A program made the position numbers and the translations under genes. Positions 44,587 to 53,888 of a DNA stretch of 64,000 bases are shown here, piece after piece. The stretch comes from Pseudobutyrivibrio ruminis CF1b. GTDB lineage: Bacteria; Bacillota; Clostridia; Lachnospirales; Lachnospiraceae. The notes under the pieces were generated by a model, which saw nothing but the letters and a program-made list of their open reading frames with translations, had not been told where the DNA came from and did not search any database. Location of the stretch: NCBI RefSeq assembly GCF_000424005.1, contig NZ_KE384121.1, positions 132,794 to 196,793 of the forward strand, given 5' to 3'. Position 1 is the stretch's first letter. Every line of letters starts with the position of its first letter.

Positions 44587-45741
44587 ATGAGAAAGTCTAT
44601 TTTTTCCAGGGGGATTGTCTTAAACTTTCTTAAGTTCGCATTTGTTATCTCACTATTGCTAGGATTCATTCCTGCAAATTCAATTCATGCAAGAGCAGCA
44701 TCCTACACCGTTTCAGAAGCAAACGGTACACTTTTGTCCTGCAACGGTACAGAAGTCTTTGCTGACGCAGATCCAGCTACATATGTAACTACATTGACAG
44801 CTAATAGTCCTGTACTTGTAACAGGCTTAACCAGCAACGGCTACTGGCGTGTTGATATAGGAGGTTCACCTTTTTATATTTCACAGCAGGCTCTTTCCAT
44901 GCAGCCAAATACTACAGCTTACAAGCTCACATCCATGGATGCCAAAGCTGCACTTGTTATGAATCTAAGTAATGGAAAGCCACTTTATTCACAGGGGGCC
45001 ACAGACAGATTAGAACCAGCCAGCACCACAAAGATAATGACAGCTTTACTTACTATAGAAGCAATCGAAGCTGGCCAGTTCACTCTTGATACCCCTGTAA
45101 TAGTCTCTGCTACATCTATTCAGGGAATGCCACGGGATGCCAGCCATGTTTCTCCACGTCTGCAGGCCGGAGAAGTATTCAATGTGGATCAGCTCCTTAC
45201 AGCTATGATGGTAAGCTCAGACTGTCATTCGTGTAATGTTCTTGCAGAATTAGTTGCTGGTTCTGTTCCAAACTTCGTAGCAATGATGAACGCAAGGGCT
45301 GCTCAGCTTGGTTGTGTGGATACCAATTTTACAAATCCTTCAGGTTATCCAGATAAAAATATGTACACCAATGCATACAGCCTATACTTAATAGCAGCTA
45401 ACGGAATTCAACATCCTTTGTTTAATAAGTACTTCAACGTTACTACTGCTGTTCTTCCAGCTACAAATCTGTGTCCTACACCAAGACTCCTTGAGAATAC
45501 CGATTCATTAATTAATCCTAAAAGTGGATACTACAATCCATATGTAATCGGTGGTAAGACGGGAACTGCTAACAGAGCCGGCCAGTGTCTTGTTTGTGTA
45601 GCCAAGCAAAATGAAAAATCAGTTATTTCTGTTGTTCTTGGAGCTAAAAACCGCAAGATGTTCGATGGCAATACAGTCTCAATGAGATACTATGAAACTA
45701 ACAGATTAATCAATATGGGCTTCCAAAATTATTATTTGTAA
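44587..45741 (+). CDS. D-alanyl-D-alanine carboxypeptidase (secreted, with N-terminal SH3-like region)
   Basis: Trims the terminal D-Ala of peptidoglycan stems. Signal sequence (residues ~1-38), an SH3-like region (~40-105), then the penicilloyl serine transferase domain with SXXK as STTK (S146, K149), SXN as SCN in SSDCHSCN, and KTG in GGKTGTA. 384 residues; it lacks the C-terminal amphipathic anchor of PBP5, so it may be released or held by the SH3-like part. Confidence 0.92.
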   Translation: MRKSIFSRGIVLNFLKFAFVISLLLGFIPANSIHARAASYTVSEANGTLLSCNGTEVFADADPATYVTTLTANSPVLVTGLTSNGYWRVDIGGSPFYISQQALSMQPNTTAYKLTSMDAKAALVMNLSNGKPLYSQGATDRLEPASTTKIMTALLTIEAIEAGQFTLDTPVIVSATSIQGMPRDASHVSPRLQAGEVFNVDQLLTAMMVSSDCHSCNVLAELVAGSVPNFVAMMNARAAQLGCVDTNFTNPSGYPDKNMYTNAYSLYLIAANGIQHPLFNKYFNVTTAVLPATNLCPTPRLLENTDSLINPKSGYYNPYVIGGKTGTANRAGQCLVCVAKQNEKSVISVVLGAKNRKMFDGNTVSMRYYETNRLINMGFQNYYL

Positions 45742-45858
45742 AACCTAAGAAAACTTAATCGTTTAACATTATTTTTCAATGAAAAATAACATACATTTTT
45801 CACAGGAAAGGTCGATAATATACTTAGGTATTGAAATTATAAGAAGGGAGTGTTGTCC

Positions 45859-46575
45859 ATGATTAAAAATCTTAAAAAGTTCAACTCAATAATTCTGGTA
45901 ATTCTCCTTTTTGCCACATTTAGTTTGTCCAACCTTAATGTTCAGGCTAAGCAACGTGTCATCGTTATTGATCCTGGATGTCAGGCTATAGAGAACAATG
46001 ATAAAGAATCTATTGGACCAGGAACATGGAAATGGGTTTCAGAGGATATGGTTGGTGCAAAGGGCGTTACTACTGGCACGAACGAATATGACATGAATCT
46101 TTCCGTTGCTTTAAAAGTAAAAGAGCTTCTTGGTGATGAATATAAAGTTGAGCTTACACGTAGTACTAATGACGTGAACATGTCTAATTCAGACAGAGCT
46201 ATGATTGCAAATACTCTTAAAGCTGATCTATATATAAGCATCCACGCAAGTGGTCCTGAGGATGATTCAAGTGGCGTGAAGGTCATTTGCCAGACAAAGG
46301 ATAATCCTTATAGCATGACCAACTACAGAAACAGTAGATTGCTTGCTGATACTTTACTTGGTAGTATCACTGAGAAAGCAGCACCTAAGAAATATGAGGT
46401 GGCTGAATCTGATAAATTATTGGGGATCAACTGGTGTACAGTTCCTAATGCTGTAGTTATTATTGGAAACCTTAAAAATCAGGAAGATGACGAAAAGCTT
46501 GCAGATTCTGAATACCTTCTGAAAATCGCCGAAGGTATCGTTTCTGGAATTGACAGCTATTATTCTCAGAAGTAA
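45859..46575 (+). CDS. amidase_3-like secreted protein lacking catalytic residues
   Basis: The fold is N-acetylmuramoyl-L-alanine amidase: signal peptide to ~residue 30, then VIVIDPG, EYDMNLSVALKVKELL, ADLYISIHASG. But the first zinc ligand, normally His in DPGH, is Cys (DPGCQ), and the catalytic Glu of the VEXGF motif is Ile (VVIIGNLKN). The protein may bind rather than cut wall peptides. ATG 45859 is chosen because GGGAG lies eight bases before it; a GTG at 45850 is the alternative. Confidence 0.85.
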   Translation: MIKNLKKFNSIILVILLFATFSLSNLNVQAKQRVIVIDPGCQAIENNDKESIGPGTWKWVSEDMVGAKGVTTGTNEYDMNLSVALKVKELLGDEYKVELTRSTNDVNMSNSDRAMIANTLKADLYISIHASGPEDDSSGVKVICQTKDNPYSMTNYRNSRLLADTLLGSITEKAAPKKYEVAESDKLLGINWCTVPNAVVIIGNLKNQEDDEKLADSEYLLKIAEGIVSGIDSYYSQK

Positions 46576-46591
46576 ATAAGAATAGTGTTTT

Positions 46592-46622
46592 GGAGATAGC
46601 CTTAGCGCTATCTCCTTTTTTG
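46592..46622 (+). terminator. terminator of the amidase-like gene
   Basis: GGAGATAGC (46592-46600) pairs perfectly with GCTATCTCC (46607-46615), followed by seven T. Confidence 0.92.
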
Positions 46623-46629
46623 TTATACA

Positions 46630-46674
46630 CGTCGAAAAAGCCACCCGCTACCCCGTTCGGTAACGAATGGCTTA
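46630..46674 (-). terminator. terminator of the arabinose gene cluster
   Basis: On the minus strand AAGCCA...TGGCTT encloses a second stem CGTTACC/GGTAGCG and is followed by TTTTTC. It lies 80 bp past the araD stop. Confidence 0.75.
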
Positions 46675-46754
46675 ATCTATTATTAGTGATACCATTATAT
46701 AACTTCACGTATTTCTAATTGTGAAGATTCTGAGTAAAAACTGAGAAAAAAGTC

Positions 46755-47450
46755 TTAATTCTGTCCGTAGTATGCGTTTGCTCCGTGTTTACGGTTGAAA
46801 TGCTTGTCGCGGATGCAATCTGGAGCTGGCTCAACCTGTGGATTTACCTGCTCTGTGAAAAGTGCCATTTTTGCAACCTCTTCAAGTACTACTGCGTTGT
46901 ATACGGCCTGATCTGCATCCTTGCCCCATGTGAATGGTCCGTGGTTCTTGCAGATAACACCAGGCACATACTTTGTATTAACACCTCTCTCCTCGAATGT
47001 CTCGATGATAACCTTACCTGTGTTAACTTCGTAAGCCTCATCGATTTCCTCAGGTGTGAGATTTCTGGTACATGGGATTGTTCCGCAGAAGTAATCTGCG
47101 TGGGTTGTACCATAAAGAGGAATGTCTCTGCCTGCCTGAGCCCATGCTACTGCATAGGTAGAGTGAGTGTGAACAACACCACCAATATTCTCATATTTCT
47201 TATAAAGCTCGCAGTGAGTAGCTGTGTCTGAGCTTGGACGATACTTACCTTCTACAACTTCACCATCAAGATTTACAAGAACCATATCCTCTGGCTTTAA
47301 ATCTTCATATTCAACGCCTGATGGCTTGATAGCAAAGATTCCAGAAGCTCTGTCGATACCTGAAACATTTCCCCATGTATAAGTAACGAGGCCACGCTTA
47401 GGCAACTCCATATTTGCTTCGTATACCTGTTTTTTTAATTCTTCTAACAT
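46755..47450 (-). CDS. araD: L-ribulose-5-phosphate 4-epimerase
   Basis: Converts L-ribulose 5-phosphate to D-xylulose 5-phosphate. Class II aldolase fold: [45 protein letters not shown] with zinc-binding histidines, and HGPFTWGKD. 231 residues. AGGAGA upstream. Last gene of the ara cluster. Confidence 0.95.
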   Translation of the reverse strand: MLEELKKQVYEANMELPKRGLVTYTWGNVSGIDRASGIFAIKPSGVEYEDLKPEDMVLVNLDGEVVEGKYRPSSDTATHCELYKKYENIGGVVHTHSTYAVAWAQAGRDIPLYGTTHADYFCGTIPCTRNLTPEEIDEAYEVNTGKVIIETFEERGVNTKYVPGVICKNHGPFTWGKDADQAVYNAVVLEEVAKMALFTEQVNPQVEPAPDCIRDKHFNRKHGANAYYGQN

Positions 47451-47460
47451 TAAAGTTCTC

Positions 47461-49056
47461 CTATCTCCAGTTCTCTACTGCAGCTGCCTCAGCCTTAAGA
47501 GCCTTCTTGTACTCTGCAATCCACTCATCGTAACCCTTTACCATCTCTGGATCTGGCTCCATTGTTGTAGACTCCTGTCCTGCGAATACTTTCTCATCAA
47601 GATAGCTCTGGAAGTCCTGAGCCTTGTCATCACGGATGCAGTAATTTGCAAGTACTGCCATACCCCAAGCGCCGCCTTCACCAGCTGTAGCCATTACAGT
47701 GATAGGTGCATTTAAAGCTGCTGCAAGTACTGACTGTCCAACACCCTTTGTCTTGAAGAATCCGCCGTGTCCTGTAATAGACTTGATGTTAACCTTCTCC
47801 TGCTTTAAGAGAATGTCGTTACCAATCTTAAGAACACCAAGGGCTCCGTAAAGGTTTGAACGCATAAAGTTTGCAAGTGTAAACTTGGCATCTGGCTGAC
47901 GAACAACCATAGGACGTCCTTCGTTTACACCAACTACTGGCTCACCACCAAAGTAGTTGTATGATAATACTCCGCCGCAGTTTGCATCTTCTGTAAGAGC
48001 CTTGCGATAAAGAGTACCGTAAATATCATTCATAGAAATATCTACACCAAATGCATCAGCAAACTCCTTAAAGATACCAATCCAAGAGTTAAGGTCTGAT
48101 GTACAGTTGTTGCAGTGTACCATAGCTACTGCCTCACCTGTTGGTGTTGTTACCATATCGATTTCCTCGTATGGCTTAGAAAGAGCCTTCTCAAGTACAA
48201 CCATAGAGAATACAGATGTACCAGCTGATACGTTACCTGTTCCAACAGAAACAGCATTTGTAGCAACCATACCTGTACCTGCATCACCTTCTGGTGGAGC
48301 AAGTGGGCATCCTGGCTCGAGCTCTCCTGTAGGATCAAGAAGCTTAGCACCTTCTGCTGTAAGAGTACCAGCATCATCACCAGCTACAAGTACCTCTGGA
48401 AGAAGATCCTCAACCTTTGTGCTAACACCGTGTGCTGCTGCAAGCTTGTTGAACTTCTCAAGCATAGCCTTGTCGTACTGGCATGTTGTTGAGTCGATTG
48501 GGAACATACCTGATGCTTCACCAACGCCTGCAACTTTTCTGCCTGTCATCTTATAGTGAACATAGCATGCAAGTGTCATAAAGTAAGCTACATTTGGTAC
48601 ATGTGGTTCTTTATTAAGGATGCACTGATAGTAGTGTGAAATACTCCAGCGCTGAGGCATGTTGAAGTTGAGTTCCTTAGAAAGTTCTGCTGCTGCCTCT
48701 CCTGTAATTGTGTTTCTCCAAGTTCTAAATGGAACTAAAAGATTATCATCTTTATCAAATGCAAGATAACCATGCATCATAGCTGAGAAGCCAATTGCAC
48801 CAAGCTTTTTTAGCTTTACATCGTACTTGTCGCTAACGTCTTTCTTAAGCTTAGCGTAGCAGTCCTGAACACCTTCCCATACCTCTTCAAGTGGGTATGT
48901 CCAGATACCGTTATCAAGGTGGTTCTCCCACTCATGATCTCCCTGCGCAAGAACCTTGTTCTCCTCGTCAACTAAAACTGCCTTAATACGTGTTGAACCG
49001 AACTCGATTCCGAGGGCGGTACGTTTACCCTCCGCGATAATTTCATTAATATTCAT
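47461..49056 (-). CDS. araB: ribulokinase
   Basis: Phosphorylates L-ribulose. FGGY-kinase fold: [17 protein letters not shown] phosphate loop, the [11 protein letters not shown] segment, and [13 protein letters not shown] near the C terminus. 531 residues, of the Clostridial AraB type. Spaced 10 bp from araD. Confidence 0.93.
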   Translation of the reverse strand: MNINEIIAEGKRTALGIEFGSTRIKAVLVDEENKVLAQGDHEWENHLDNGIWTYPLEEVWEGVQDCYAKLKKDVSDKYDVKLKKLGAIGFSAMMHGYLAFDKDDNLLVPFRTWRNTITGEAAAELSKELNFNMPQRWSISHYYQCILNKEPHVPNVAYFMTLACYVHYKMTGRKVAGVGEASGMFPIDSTTCQYDKAMLEKFNKLAAAHGVSTKVEDLLPEVLVAGDDAGTLTAEGAKLLDPTGELEPGCPLAPPEGDAGTGMVATNAVSVGTGNVSAGTSVFSMVVLEKALSKPYEEIDMVTTPTGEAVAMVHCNNCTSDLNSWIGIFKEFADAFGVDISMNDIYGTLYRKALTEDANCGGVLSYNYFGGEPVVGVNEGRPMVVRQPDAKFTLANFMRSNLYGALGVLKIGNDILLKQEKVNIKSITGHGGFFKTKGVGQSVLAAALNAPITVMATAGEGGAWGMAVLANYCIRDDKAQDFQSYLDEKVFAGQESTTMEPDPEMVKGYDEWIAEYKKALKAEAAAVENWR

Positions 49057-49083
49057 AAATTATTTCCCCCAATAATTTAATTT

Positions 49084-49740
49084 TTACTCTCCAAATACTG
49101 CGATATAGTCTTTCTGGAATTTCTCAATTCCTGCAGTTGTAAGAGGATGATTAATCATTGTCTCAATTACAGAGTATGGTACTGTTGCAATGTGTGCACC
49201 TGCAAGTGCGCAGTCTGTAACATGAATTGGATTACGAACTGATGCAGCAATAATCTCTGTCTCATATCCATAGATGTCGAAGATCTCTGCGATATCACGG
49301 ATAAGATCAATACCTGCCATGTTGATGTCATCAAGTCTACCAAGGAATGGTGAAACATATGTAGCTCCAGCATTTGCAGCAAGAATAGCCTGGTTTGCTG
49401 AGAAGATAAGTGTAACATTTGTCTTGATGCCCTCAGCTGAAAGAACCTTTACTGCCTTAAGACCTTCTGCAGTCATAGGAATCTTTACAACCATGTTTGG
49501 ATGCATAGCAGCAATCTCACGACCTTCCTTAATCATACCTTCAGCGTCAACTGTAGTAGCTTTAACCTCTCCTGAGATAGGTCCATCAACGATTGAAGCA
49601 ATTTCCTTAAGGATATCTTCCTGAGCACGTCCACCCTCTTTAGCGATAAGTGATGGGTTTGTAGTAACTCCGCAGATTACTCCAAGATCATTTGCCTTCT
49701 TAATGTCCTCAATTTTTCCAGTGTCAACGAATAACTTCAT
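49084..49740 (-). CDS. tal: transaldolase (short TalC/Fsa-type)
   Basis: A 218-residue class I aldolase: [31 protein letters not shown], and [13 protein letters not shown] with the Schiff-base Lys. In an ara cluster its role is to regenerate hexose phosphates from pentose phosphates; fructose-6-phosphate aldolase activity is the family alternative. GGAG upstream. Between araB and araA. Confidence 0.93.
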   Translation of the reverse strand: MKLFVDTGKIEDIKKANDLGVICGVTTNPSLIAKEGGRAQEDILKEIASIVDGPISGEVKATTVDAEGMIKEGREIAAMHPNMVVKIPMTAEGLKAVKVLSAEGIKTNVTLIFSANQAILAANAGATYVSPFLGRLDDINMAGIDLIRDIAEIFDIYGYETEIIAASVRNPIHVTDCALAGAHIATVPYSVIETMINHPLTTAGIEKFQKDYIAVFGE

Positions 49741-49762
49741 TTCTTTTCTCCTTCTTTCTACT

Positions 49763-49779
49763 GCTCAAATACTTGAGCC
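49763..49779. other. short hairpin in the araA-tal spacer
   Basis: GCTCAA/TTGAGC with a four-to-five-base loop, in the 130-bp gap between araA and tal. No T run follows directly; it may stabilise a processed mRNA end. Confidence 0.4.
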
Positions 49780-49870
49780 ATATTTTTAATCAATTGTGTC
49801 TGTGATAACAATTCTAGTACTACGTTAAAACCTCCACAATCAAATTAATGACTAACTAATGGCAAGATTT

Positions 49871-51370
49871 TTACTTTCCATACACAAGACTTCCAAGTGC
49901 AAGGTCGCGCTTAAAGTCACGAATCTTTGTATCAGCGTCAATGTAAACCGCCTCAATTCCCATAGCTGCAGCCCAGTCACCCATCTGCTCAGCAGTAAGA
50001 TCATATGTAAATGCTGTGTGATGAGCGCCACCTGCAAGGAGCCATGCCTCTGTTCCTGTATAGAAGTCTGGCTTTGGTGTCCAGAAGTTGATAGCTGTAG
50101 GAAGCTTTGGAAGTGGCTTCTCAACCTTCTTGCAATCAACATCCTGAATAATAAGACGGAAGCGATTTCCTAAATCGATAAGAGAGGTAGCAATACCCTT
50201 GCCTTCCTTTGACTGGAATACAAGACGTGCTGGATCTTCACGATTTCCCATTGAAAGTGGCTGGCACTTAATCTGAATTGGGCCGTCAGAAATAGTTGGG
50301 CAAATCTCAAGCATGTGAGCCTGTATAATACCTTCCTTGCCCTTTACTAGGTTATATGTGTAATCCTCAAGCATTGAAGTACCCTTTGCATCCTTCATGC
50401 CTGTAGTCATTATCTTCATAAGGCGAACCATTGCAGCAACCTTCCAGTCACCTTCTGCACCAAAGCCATAGCCCTTCTCCATAAGTCTCTGAATAGCAAG
50501 ACCTGGAAGCTGCTGTAATGCGCCAAGGTCACCAAAGTGTGTTACGATTGCCTGATAGTTCTTTTCCTCAAGGAATCTCTCAAAACCAAGCTCAATCTGA
50601 GCCTGAACAGCTACATGTCTTCTAAACTCCTCAGGATTACGTCCCTCGAGACAAATATCGTATTTACCATAATATTCATCTACAAGTGCATTTATATCTG
50701 ACTGAGAAACTGCTGCAACTGCCTCTGCAATTTCATTTACTGGATAAGCATCTACCTCCCAGCCAAACTTAAGCTGAGCCTCTACCTTATCTCCTTCTGT
50801 AACTGCAACGTTACGCATGTTGTCTGCAATTCTCATTACACGGATATGGCTTGACTCTACTACACCTATTGCTGTGCGCATCCATGATGCAAGCTTCTCC
50901 TGAACTTCAGCGTCCTGCCAGTATCCAACTATTGTCTTTCTCTCAACACCCATTCTTGAAAGGATATGAGCATACTCTCTGTCACCATGAGCGGCCTGAT
51001 TTTCATTCATGAAATCCATATCCATTGTCTCGTATGGAATCTCACGGTTGTACTGTGTGTGTAAGTGGCAAAGTGGCTTTCTAAGCTCCTGATGGCCAAG
51101 AATCCATGACTTTGCTGGTGAGAATGTGTGCATCCATGTGATTACACCAGCACATGTCTCATCATTGTTTGCCTCGTTAAAAGTACGTCTGATTACTTCG
51201 TTTGTAATCATTGTTGGCTTCCAAACAACTTCAAATGGAAGCTTTCCTGATTTGTTAAGACACTCAACGATTTCCTTTGAGTGTGCTGCTACGTGTGATA
51301 AGCACTCATCACCGTAGAGATCCTGCGAACCTGTGCAGAACCAAAACTTGTAGTTAAGCTGTGTCTTCAT
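49871..51370 (-). CDS. araA: L-arabinose isomerase
   Basis: Converts L-arabinose to L-ribulose. FWFCTGSQDLYGDE at the N terminus, TWMHTFSPAKSWI, HTQYNREIPY, and the metal-binding GAEGDWK and GGAHHTAFTYDL are diagnostic. 499 residues. GGAGG upstream. Controlled by the AraR boxes at 51416-51453. Confidence 0.96.
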   Translation of the reverse strand: MKTQLNYKFWFCTGSQDLYGDECLSHVAAHSKEIVECLNKSGKLPFEVVWKPTMITNEVIRRTFNEANNDETCAGVITWMHTFSPAKSWILGHQELRKPLCHLHTQYNREIPYETMDMDFMNENQAAHGDREYAHILSRMGVERKTIVGYWQDAEVQEKLASWMRTAIGVVESSHIRVMRIADNMRNVAVTEGDKVEAQLKFGWEVDAYPVNEIAEAVAAVSQSDINALVDEYYGKYDICLEGRNPEEFRRHVAVQAQIELGFERFLEEKNYQAIVTHFGDLGALQQLPGLAIQRLMEKGYGFGAEGDWKVAAMVRLMKIMTTGMKDAKGTSMLEDYTYNLVKGKEGIIQAHMLEICPTISDGPIQIKCQPLSMGNREDPARLVFQSKEGKGIATSLIDLGNRFRLIIQDVDCKKVEKPLPKLPTAINFWTPKPDFYTGTEAWLLAGGAHHTAFTYDLTAEQMGDWAAAMGIEAVYIDADTKIRDFKRDLALGSLVYGK

Positions 51371-51415
51371 AAAAATTATCCTCCAATACTACAAAAACTA
51401 TAGTCCTTAAAAAAA

Positions 51416-51453
51416 GAATACAACTTGTACACTTTTATGCACAAGTTGTATTC
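51416..51453. promoter_or_regulatory. AraR-type operator pair upstream of araA
   Basis: A 38-bp near-perfect palindrome with 16-bp arms (left arm GAATACAACTTGTACA). Each arm contains ACTTG(T/C)(A/G)CA, like AraR half-sites. A third copy (TGTACAAGTTAC) lies at 51515-51526 across the araR stop codon, about 85 bp away, allowing looping. Confidence 0.72.
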
Positions 51454-51522
51454 CTTATCAACAAATTCGTTATAAAATCAATAGTTTTCCACAGTAGACA
51501 TGTTTATTCTAGGGTGTACAAG

Positions 51523-52590
51523 TTACACGGTGCTTTTCCTCTCCACCAACTCAGGTGTCAGCAAAACCTGAGCATCCTTCCTGCTAATACTTCCCTCAAT
51601 AAGTCCTATAAGGGTCTCAGCAGCCCTGTGCCCAAACTCTTCCTGTGGATGAGAAATAGTGGTGATTCCCCTGCTCTGTGACAACAGTGAATTATCAAAC
51701 CCTGTCACCGATATGTCCTCGGGTACATTTCTACCAATATTTTTAAGTCCCTTAATTACATCTGCCGCAATCTCATCGTTGTAGCAAACTACCCCATGAA
51801 ACGCCAGTCCTTTTTCTATAAGTCCAAGTATACCTTCCATAGGCTTCATGGTTCTGTCCTTGGTGTGAAACCAAATTACCATATCAGGGTCGTAAGCAAT
51901 TCCGGCATCCTGTAGAGCTTTCACATAGCCCTTGTGACGAAGAATTCCCTGAGTATCATCTGCCTTAAAAATACCTGCTATACGCTTATGTCCAAGCTTT
52001 ATCAAATGCTCTGTAATAAGCCTGCCACCTTCCACATCATCAAGCATTACGTGTGGTCTGTCCATCATGGATTCATAGCAGCCCTGGATGAAAACATAAG
52101 GTATTCCCATGGCATCCATCTGGTCATACAGTACCTGATGCTGACAACTGATGGCGCTTTGGCTAGGTTCAATAATCATGCCGTCTATGTTCTTTGAAAG
52201 CAGCTCCTCCATACACCAGGCCTCACCCTTACGGGAATTGTTAGTAGTCTTCAACAGAATACTATAGCCATTGTCAGACAGGACCTGATTGATTCCCTGA
52301 ATGACTCTTGGGAAAATATAGTCCGACATGTAAGTGGAAACCACGGCGATATTCTTGCTCTTTCCTCTCTTTTGAAGACGCTTAGCCACAAAGGTTCCAC
52401 TGCCATGTTTAGCATAGAGATAGCCCTCGTCTATGAGCTTTCCCAGGGCCTTACGCACAGTCTGTCTGGTGACATCATAATCAAGGGCCAGCTGATTCTC
52501 CGAAGGTATCTTCTGCCCCGGCTCATATTTACCAGAATTTATTGCCTTCTTTATATCTTTAATTATCAATTCATTCTTCGCTTTAACCAT
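51523..52590 (-). CDS. araR: arabinose repressor (GntR HTH plus LacI-type sensor)
   Basis: N-terminal winged helix (SENQLALDYDVTRQTVRKALGKLIDEGYLYAKHGSGTFVAKR) joined to a periplasmic-binding-protein-like effector domain (KNIAVVSTYMSDYIFPRVIQGI ... DISVTGFDNS). This pairing is characteristic of AraR; arabinose is the expected inducer. No ribosome binding site precedes the ATG, and a -10-like TATTAT ends six bases upstream, so the mRNA may be leaderless. Confidence 0.92.
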   Translation of the reverse strand: MVKAKNELIIKDIKKAINSGKYEPGQKIPSENQLALDYDVTRQTVRKALGKLIDEGYLYAKHGSGTFVAKRLQKRGKSKNIAVVSTYMSDYIFPRVIQGINQVLSDNGYSILLKTTNNSRKGEAWCMEELLSKNIDGMIIEPSQSAISCQHQVLYDQMDAMGIPYVFIQGCYESMMDRPHVMLDDVEGGRLITEHLIKLGHKRIAGIFKADDTQGILRHKGYVKALQDAGIAYDPDMVIWFHTKDRTMKPMEGILGLIEKGLAFHGVVCYNDEIAADVIKGLKNIGRNVPEDISVTGFDNSLLSQSRGITTISHPQEEFGHRAAETLIGLIEGSISRKDAQVLLTPELVERKSTV

Positions 52591-52596
52591 AGATTA

Positions 52597-52625
52597 ATAA
52601 TAACAAAAGAGCTAAGGAAAGTTAA
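52597..52625 (-). promoter_or_regulatory. candidate araR promoter at the start codon
   Basis: Minus-strand TTAACT (52620-52625) and TATTAT (52597-52602) are 17 bp apart, with six bases to the ATG. It overlaps the dapL terminator hairpin. Confidence 0.45.
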
Positions 52626-52638
52626 TTCCTTAGCTCTT
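52607..52638 (-). terminator. dapL terminator
   Basis: AAGAGCTAAGG (52607-52617) and CCTTAGCTCTT (52628-52638) are perfect arms; TTTTGTTATT follows on the minus strand. Confidence 0.88.
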
Positions 52639-52647
52639 AAAATAATC

Positions 52648-53862
52648 TTATAAAGTCTTGATTCTCTCAATAGCTCTTGCAGTATTTTCTGCTGAACCGA
52701 AAGCTGTCAGTCTGAAGTAACCCTCACCTGAAGGACCAAATCCTGCACCAGGTGTACCAACAATCTGAACCTTCTCAAGAAGATAATCGAAGAAGTCCCA
52801 AGATGTCATGTTGTCTGGAGTCTTTAGCCAGATGTATGGAGCGTTAACACCACCATATACCTCGAAGCCAGCGTCCTTAAGACCTGTGTAGATTGTTTTA
52901 GCATTGTTCATGTAGTAGCCAACCTGCTCTTTAATCTGAGCCTGTCCCTCTGCTGAGTAAACAGCCTCACCAGCACGCTGGATGATGTATGGTGCACCGT
53001 TGAACTTTGTACCGTGACGACGAGCCCACATAGCATTAAGTGAAGCACCATCAAATACAAGATCCTTAGGTACTACTGTGTAGCCAAGACGAACACCTGT
53101 GAAGCCTGCGTTCTTAGAGAATGAGTGAATCTCGATAGCGCAAGTCTTTGCACCAGTACACTCGTAAATTGAGTGAGGAACATCAGCCTCTGAAATGTAT
53201 GCCTCGTAAGCCGCATCAAAGATAATAAGACTGCCGTTCTTATTTGCATAATCAACCCAAAGCTGAAGCTGGCTCTTTGTAAGAGTTGTACCTGTAGGGT
53301 TGTTTGGAAGGCAAAGATAAATTACATCTGGAACTTCCTTAGGGAACTCAGGAACGAATTTGTTCTCTGCAGTTGTTGGCATGTAGATAAGATCTGACCA
53401 CTTGCCAAGCTTCTCATCGTAAGTACCAAGACGGCCTGCCATAACATTTGAATCAACGTAAACTGGATATACTGGATCACAAACTGCAATCTTAACGTCT
53501 GGTGCGAAAAGCTCCTGAATATCAGCTGAGTCGGACTTAGCACCATCTGAAACGAAGATTTCATCTGCAGAAATATCGCAGCCTCTAGCCTGGTAATCAT
53601 TCTTTGCGATTGTCTCGCGAAGGAATGGATATCCTAAATCTGGAGCGTAACCATGGAAGGTAGAAGCGCTTCCCATCTCATCAACTGAATCGTGAAGAGC
53701 CTTAATCATTGCTGGTGCAATTGGCTGTGTAACATCACCAATACCAAGTCTGATGATATCTGCATTTGGATTAGCCTCGCTGTAAGCTGCTACCTTCTTA
53801 GCAATTGTAGAAAATAAGTAGCTGCCTGGAAGCTTCTGAAAATTAGTGTTTACCTTAAACAT
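52648..53862 (-). CDS. dapL: LL-diaminopimelate aminotransferase
   Basis: PLP enzyme making LL-diaminopimelate directly from tetrahydrodipicolinate, a one-step lysine/peptidoglycan route. VNTNFQKLPGSYLFSTIAKK and RLGIGDVTQPIAPA at the N terminus, YLCLPNNPTGTTLTK, and the lysine motif HSFSKNAGFTGVRLGY are diagnostic of DapL. 404 residues. AGGAGG upstream. Confidence 0.95.
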   Translation of the reverse strand: MFKVNTNFQKLPGSYLFSTIAKKVAAYSEANPNADIIRLGIGDVTQPIAPAMIKALHDSVDEMGSASTFHGYAPDLGYPFLRETIAKNDYQARGCDISADEIFVSDGAKSDSADIQELFAPDVKIAVCDPVYPVYVDSNVMAGRLGTYDEKLGKWSDLIYMPTTAENKFVPEFPKEVPDVIYLCLPNNPTGTTLTKSQLQLWVDYANKNGSLIIFDAAYEAYISEADVPHSIYECTGAKTCAIEIHSFSKNAGFTGVRLGYTVVPKDLVFDGASLNAMWARRHGTKFNGAPYIIQRAGEAVYSAEGQAQIKEQVGYYMNNAKTIYTGLKDAGFEVYGGVNAPYIWLKTPDNMTSWDFFDYLLEKVQIVGTPGAGFGPSGEGYFRLTAFGSAENTARAIERIKTL

Positions 53863-53888
53863 GTGTACCTCCTTAAGTGACCGAAAAA

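Noticed and set aside
46639..46673. Third copy of the 598/33381 hairpin family
   Set aside because: The loop resembles it only over CCGCT and GGTAA; flanking conserved strands are absent. It is better explained as the ara terminator.
46785..47231. 148-residue plus-strand frame over araD
   Set aside because: Antisense shadow of a confident gene, Cys-rich and low-complexity translation.
48107..48556. 149-residue plus-strand frame over araB
   Set aside because: Antisense shadow with Ser/Pro/Ala-rich translation, no start signal.
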